Of a stretch of DNA of 64,000 bases, positions 10,081-64,000 are shown one piece after another. A model generated the notes under the pieces. That model saw only the letters and a list, made by a program, of their open reading frames with translations, was not told the origin of the DNA and ran no database searches. Origin of the DNA: Patiria miniata (Eukaryota; Echinodermata; Asteroidea; Valvatida; Asterinidae); assembly GCF_015706575.1 (NCBI RefSeq), contig NW_024037063.1, positions 13,082,927-13,146,926 of the forward strand. The letters run 5' to 3'. How positions within the stretch are numbered: position 1 is the first letter of the stretch; each line of letters begins with the position of its first letter. Made by a program: the position numbers and the translations under genes.

Positions 10081-12706
10081 GTCTAATATACCAATGGACG
10101 CGGAAACTCGCAAAATCTGACAAACAAAACTTAGTGTACGAAATTTCCATAGGGTTGTCTAAGGGGCGTGGCTAACTCGCAAAGTGTGAAAGGTCAATTC
10201 GATGACGAGCTTTATAATTTAATTTAAATTCATCTCTCTTCGTAAACGTAACTATTCGAAAGGATCAGGATCAGCCAAAAATAACGACCATTCTTAATGT
10301 TCAGGACACGAAAAAATACCGTTGTGGAAGCACGTGTATATGACACGAGTGCGAATTCCTCATTGGCCAAAACCCAAACCAGCTCGCGTTTTGACCAATC
10401 AATTAACGCGACACTCTATCCTAGCTTGAGTAACCCCAGCTCATATGCTCAAAAGTCGTTTAAACGAGATATTAATTAAGTCGTTAAACAATAGATGTAC
10501 ACGTTTAAACGAGATAAATGATTCGGTTTTTTTTCCGGGGGTGTGGCAGCAATACGCTTCCATAGAGGGGAAAGGGCGGTCCAAACTCCGAAAAAAACTT
10601 AAAAGTCCGAAAGGGGGGTATGGGCTCTTCCCAACCGGGAATCGTGCCTTGGTGCCGCCCAGATACGGTCCTTGGTGAGAAAAGCGGCGACCTCGACTAT
10701 GATAATAGGAAAAGTGTAGATCGAGGGAGAATAAAATACAAACAAAAGACGTTTTGGTTAGAGCGATTTTATTCAGCAATATGCAAGAACAGTTTATGTC
10801 AAATTCCAAAGCAAATTTCATAAGGCTAAAAATACACACCATTCTAATTTCATAGCTTTGAGCTAAAATTAAGAAGCAGTTATCTCTATGGCAACCTACA
10901 TGTTTACCAATAACACATACATATAATACACATCACTTAAAACTGCAAATATTTTCTTTAAGTGTTTTAAAATTGTATAATTATACTTATTTTATTATTA
11001 ATTTTTTGATGTTGGAAACTTCAGCTTTCGATTAGTACCGCCCACAATTCAGTGGACATTTTGAAGCCCGGCCATACAATGTTCATATCTGTGCCAATGA
11101 AATTCATACAACTAAAGTAAACCTTCGATGTGTTCTATGAAGTCGTAATTCTGAAATTACCATGGCTATTCATATCAAGACGAGTCCAAATTATGCCAGA
11201 GGTTCTTGTTGGGGGAGTAACACACCCATAAACAAACCCAGACTGCTGTTCCCCTGGGCAACGTTTGTACTCTAGCCACTTAAAACTACATTTAAACAAG
11301 CCGAACTCCAGTACCCAACAACATGACATTTTTTCTCGTAAATTAAAATCGGGTCAGTTTTGCAAAAAATACATTTTAAGGCTATGGCATTTTTCAGTCA
11401 TCGGGTAACATTAGAATCACGTCGGAAAAAATGGTCCGGTTAACTGACTCTTTATGATGGGACGTGCGGTTTTGCCGAAGTCAATTGAGTGTGATCGGCT
11501 GACTGATAAGGTTTACGCACAAAACCCCCGGCCAATGAGGTTTTGTATAGAATGGTGGCCGAACCACTTTTTTTGCGAAAGTGTGCTGGTAATGCAAGTC
11601 AAACAAGGCAATATTTACAAAACCAAATGCACTGCAAGGGGAACACCCAAGAACGAATGTTCTAGACCGTTTATGGAAATAACTCGGAACATAACATGAA
11701 CAGAAATTTGCCTGGTCGTTTTCTTCTTCGTTAGAACAATTTTCCTGTAAATTGACTTGTGTAATATCTGCGCCGTTTCTTCTTAATTTGAACAAGTTTT
11801 CTGTAAATTGACTCCTGTGACATGCCCCTTATACAGTTAAACTGCACTGGTCATGCAAAAATACATTATATACAGTAACGTCCTACATACAAAAAGGTCT
11901 TTGCAAATACATGTAAATGTATGAAAGTAATTATAAATCAAGATGTCATAGTCCAACGACTAACAATAATATCAGTGCATATTTACAGTCCTGTTGGAAG
12001 TACTGTTGCGGAGTACTGACACGTTCATTTTGTGTTGATCACTAGCATTAATTAGGAAATACATATATTGTTTTGAAAGTTGAAGCGATACGTATACAAA
12101 CGTTATAATTAGATCAAGGCATATGCTGCAAAAATATTGATAGGTTTATGACTATAAAACTTGTTAAAACTACAAACAATATAATATTTTTAGGTATTAG
12201 ATTGTTATTCCCATCCAACAAGCATTTGAGCTATTTCTATAGCAGCTATAGCGATTAGACAAGCCAAGTGAACATTATTACAATTAGAATTAAGTACAAA
12301 ATTCTCTCGATATTTCATAATTTTTTTCAGATATTTTCTTGAGAAAGGTAAATACTCCAATTATATATATTAGTCCTATACTCCGGCACATTTTTATCCA
12401 TAACAGCTTAAGAAACAATTTGGAAGGAACCATTTCCTATGATATTAAAGCTAAGGTTTGATCAGTACTGATAACATATCGTCTCATACAAAGGAAAAAT
12501 GATAACTGCATTACAAAAGGGCATTGATAATGATAACGGGCATTGTAATGTGCTTTACAATAAACCAAAACTATTTCAAGGGACTACACAGAATGTGCAT
12601 GAATGTATTTTTTAGTACAAGATCACACCATGCCATTATTGTGAGCATAGGTAACAACTTTCGAAGATGGCAGCACCGTGTGCAGGGTGGTCAACTAATT
12701 CCCCTT
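10081..12706. other. Intergenic DNA including the probable receptor 3' UTR
   Basis: The part from 12,706 down to about 10,970 is the likely minus-strand 3' UTR. Below it, no gene recognised. The 133-codon minus frame at 10,441-10,842 has no family resemblance and biased composition only. Confidence 0.45.
10991..10996 (-). promoter_or_regulatory. Candidate poly(A) signal of the receptor gene
   Basis: This is the first AATAAA I find on the minus strand after the stop codon, giving a 3' UTR of about 1.7 kb. The following 80 bases contain a GT-rich stretch, as expected downstream of a cleavage site. Another AATAAA lies at 10,768-10,773. Position alone cannot settle it. Confidence 0.3.
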
Positions 12707-61682
<48,976 letters not shown>

Positions 61683-64000
61683 CTGGGGATGAGTAATGTT
61701 CAACGTGGGATTGTATTAAGACGAGACGAGCTGTTACACTAATTAATTAACACTATTTGATTGCGTGGTGAATCAGAGAGAAAATATCACTGATACCAGG
61801 CTGAGTTCACTGGTCATTTTACTGTTTATGAATATTCAGTTTAATGCATTATGGACCCCTATTATTTTTTGTACATTTAATTATTTTCATTCAGACCATG
61901 GGCGTAGTAAGAGGGGGGGGCACCTTCCCCTCCACCCCCACCCCTAAAAAAGCACAAAACAAGCAACAACAACAAAAATGAAAAGGAGATGTGAAGTCAT
62001 ATTTGCCATTAATTTAATACACATTTAACAAAGTGGGCGGGGGTGTCAATGAGGGTGGGGTGGGCAAATGTCCCCTCCCCACCATGCACCCACAAAAAAA
62101 CCTGGAGCACCCATGATTCATGCCATGACTGGGGTGGGCTGTTCTAATGTGAATGGAATTTAACAGGTTTTCTCTTTCCTAAACCAAATATTATCATTTT
62201 AACAACACCTAATGAACATATTTCATGTCTTGTTCAATGGTATTTCGGGCATTTTTACGAGCATTTTAAGAATCTATAGGCTATAGCCATGAAGAGGGTC
62301 CTTAAGTTATAAAACAGTCTTCATAGTTTAAAGAACTTTTCACGAACTATCTGTATGGCAACTGAAATTCAAGGCACACTTCAGGAAGCAAATAAACAAA
62401 TAAACTAGAGCTATAATGTCTGCTCGATGAACAGAACATTTTTTTTGTATTAGAAAACAATGAAAACAACATATAAATTAATACAAAATCAGGTGATGAC
62501 ATCATCATGATGTCACAGTCACTTCAGATTTTGCATTCTATATAAAAGGGAATATACATCATTTGCTTTTGCTGTAATTTTCAGAAATGGATGGAATTGG
62601 GGGGTTGGAAATATATAGCAAATATAGTTACACTGACTTTTTTGAGGTTTTGGGTTCGAAAATGCTTTAAAAACCAAGAAAAACAATCATTTTCCTGTAG
62701 TCTGGTTCCCTGACTCCATTTAAGAAGAAACAGAGCAGTTTACATATATTGGGGAATTGTAAGGTTAGGGAACCAGTCTAGCTGGCTTGTACCCGTTCAT
62801 AGGTGTGTAATCGATTGCAAACAAGTGCGATGGTCAACTGGGGCCAGTATTTGGAAAAAAGCCAGTTTTTTCCAACGCTGATCGGCCGATCAGCGTTGCA
62901 AATTGATACAAAAATACCACTTTTCTTGAAAATGACAGTAAACCAGGTGCCATGATTTTACAGGATGCTTTACACTGTCATTCACTAACAGTCCAGCAAG
63001 GTATTTCAAAATGATTTGGTAGTTTTATTTTTTGATGTTTGCAAATGTTGTATTTTCCCTTTAACAGTGTCTACCTACCCGCCAAGTTTCAAGACAATCA
63101 GACTTACCCTTACATGTGTTTTGAAAAATCAAAATTTTTGATTATGTCATTGTGATGTCACATATTTTTCGAATTTTTGTACACATACATACTACCTACC
63201 AAGCCTAATACACATTTTTTTTGAGTTTAGCATGTTGGGTTCGAGAGATATGGTGATAATCTTCAAAACTTCAAAAATCGATGTAAAATCACATGATGAT
63301 GTCATTATGACGTCACCTCTATTTTTACACATACCGGTCTAACTACATACCGAGTTTCAACTCAATCGGACTTACAGTTCTCTAGATAGAGGGTCTTCAC
63401 GTTTGCACATTTAAGATGACCCATGACGAAGTCATCATGACCTCATTCTACAGGACACAAGTTCGCTGCACATGGGGTCTTTACACTGGTTCAGTTTCAT
63501 TAGAATACAAGTTTGTTTAAGGTCAAAAAGCCAGACGGAAATAATAAACATGTACAAAGTCTATGGGATTTGAAGTGGAAATTTAAAAAACAAAATCAGA
63601 ACATAAACAATGCTTTTCCGCTTTTAAGCTCATCACAGCAAGCTTATACTAGAAATGACTCCTGAGGGAAACATTCCAATATTGAAGTCTACATTCATTG
63701 AAGACAGGTGTTACCTCAGTCGTGCTCTACATCCAGGCCTCTGTATAGTCTCAACATCTAGGCTCCATGCAATCCACGCATGCTAACAATTCTAATCACA
63801 AATACCCCTTCAAAGCTTCAATGGCAAAGCCATTGTTTAAGATAATCCGTCAACTAAGGGGCAGCTGCTTTGTTCACCAGTGTGTACAATGGTTTCTCCA
63901 TTGAAGGGGGCCTCCTGAGCGTAAACTGATAACATGCCAGCTGGATTCGTCTATCGGTTTCGATCCAACTCGGACCCAATCCAACTCGGACCCAAGCCAA
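61683..64000. other. Probable intron toward the missing first exon
   Basis: No SRCR, FTP or signal-peptide exon recognised on the minus strand. It contains G- and C-rich tracts (61,905-62,100), a TTAA element and TGATGTCA-like words that belong to repeats. Confidence 0.5.
62543..63064. mobile_element. TTAA-flanked MITE with palindromic core, copy 3
   Basis: Inverted relative to copy 1. The right TTAA is intact at 63,061; the left one is changed to TATAAA. The core dyad has one mismatch (GTTGCAA for GTTGGAA). Confidence 0.75.

Noticed and set aside
10441..10842. A 133-codon minus-strand frame as a small gene
   Set aside because: No domain, no splice support, no start context. It lies in the tail of the intergenic region, past the likely poly(A) site.

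Overview
The window looks like nuclear DNA from a marine invertebrate deuterostome. An echinoderm is my first guess; lancelet or hemichordate cannot be excluded. The reasons are GT-AG introns, dense SINE, LINE and MITE remnants, and a very large array of scavenger-receptor cysteine-rich (SRCR) domains. This is an inference from content, not a species call.

The dominant feature is one minus-strand gene, or a phase-compatible run of exons that reads as one gene, from at least 61,682 down to a stop codon at 12,707. I place 55 coding exons. Spliced together they stay in frame for about 5,357 codons and lack only the 5' end (signal peptide). The order, N to C, is: SRCR-1; array A (SRCR-2 to 11, introns mostly about 117 bp); three divergent SRCRs (12-14); array B (SRCR-15 to 29, introns mostly about 160 or 260 bp); SRCR-30 to 33; four [F-type lectin (FTP) + SRCR] modules; SRCR-38; two membrane-proximal SRCRs (39, 40), each split by an intron; then a transmembrane segment and a cytoplasmic tail of about 87 residues with YAAM and NPVY motifs. 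Every module boundary is phase 1, so modules can be duplicated, lost or skipped without a frameshift. The protein looks like a giant modular surface receptor, by family analogy for microbial or glycan ligands.

A second minus-strand gene starts downstream of it. It has a signal-peptide exon (8,218-8,314) and two tandemly duplicated Ser/Thr-rich, mucin-like exons (7,458-7,619 and 6,427-6,591). Its remaining exons are not recognisable in the window.

Region by region: 1-6,400 is intergenic or intronic DNA with a tRNA-derived SINE, foldback repeats, a 130-bp MITE and a GACA/GACC microsatellite. 6,400-8,314 holds the 5' part of the second gene. 8,315-12,706 is intergenic and includes the likely 3' UTR of the receptor. 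12,707-24,741 holds the tail, the transmembrane segment and SRCR-37 to 40, with a 6.2-kb intron containing a composite inverted-repeat element and a LINE fragment, and with a 45-bp minisatellite against one acceptor. 24,742-26,933 is an intron with a head-to-head 16-bp minisatellite around a short telomere-like array. 26,934-40,567 holds the FTP/SRCR modules, built by segmental duplication with dated transposon insertions. 40,674-61,682 holds the SRCR arrays. 61,683-64,000 is probably the intron leading to the missing first exon.
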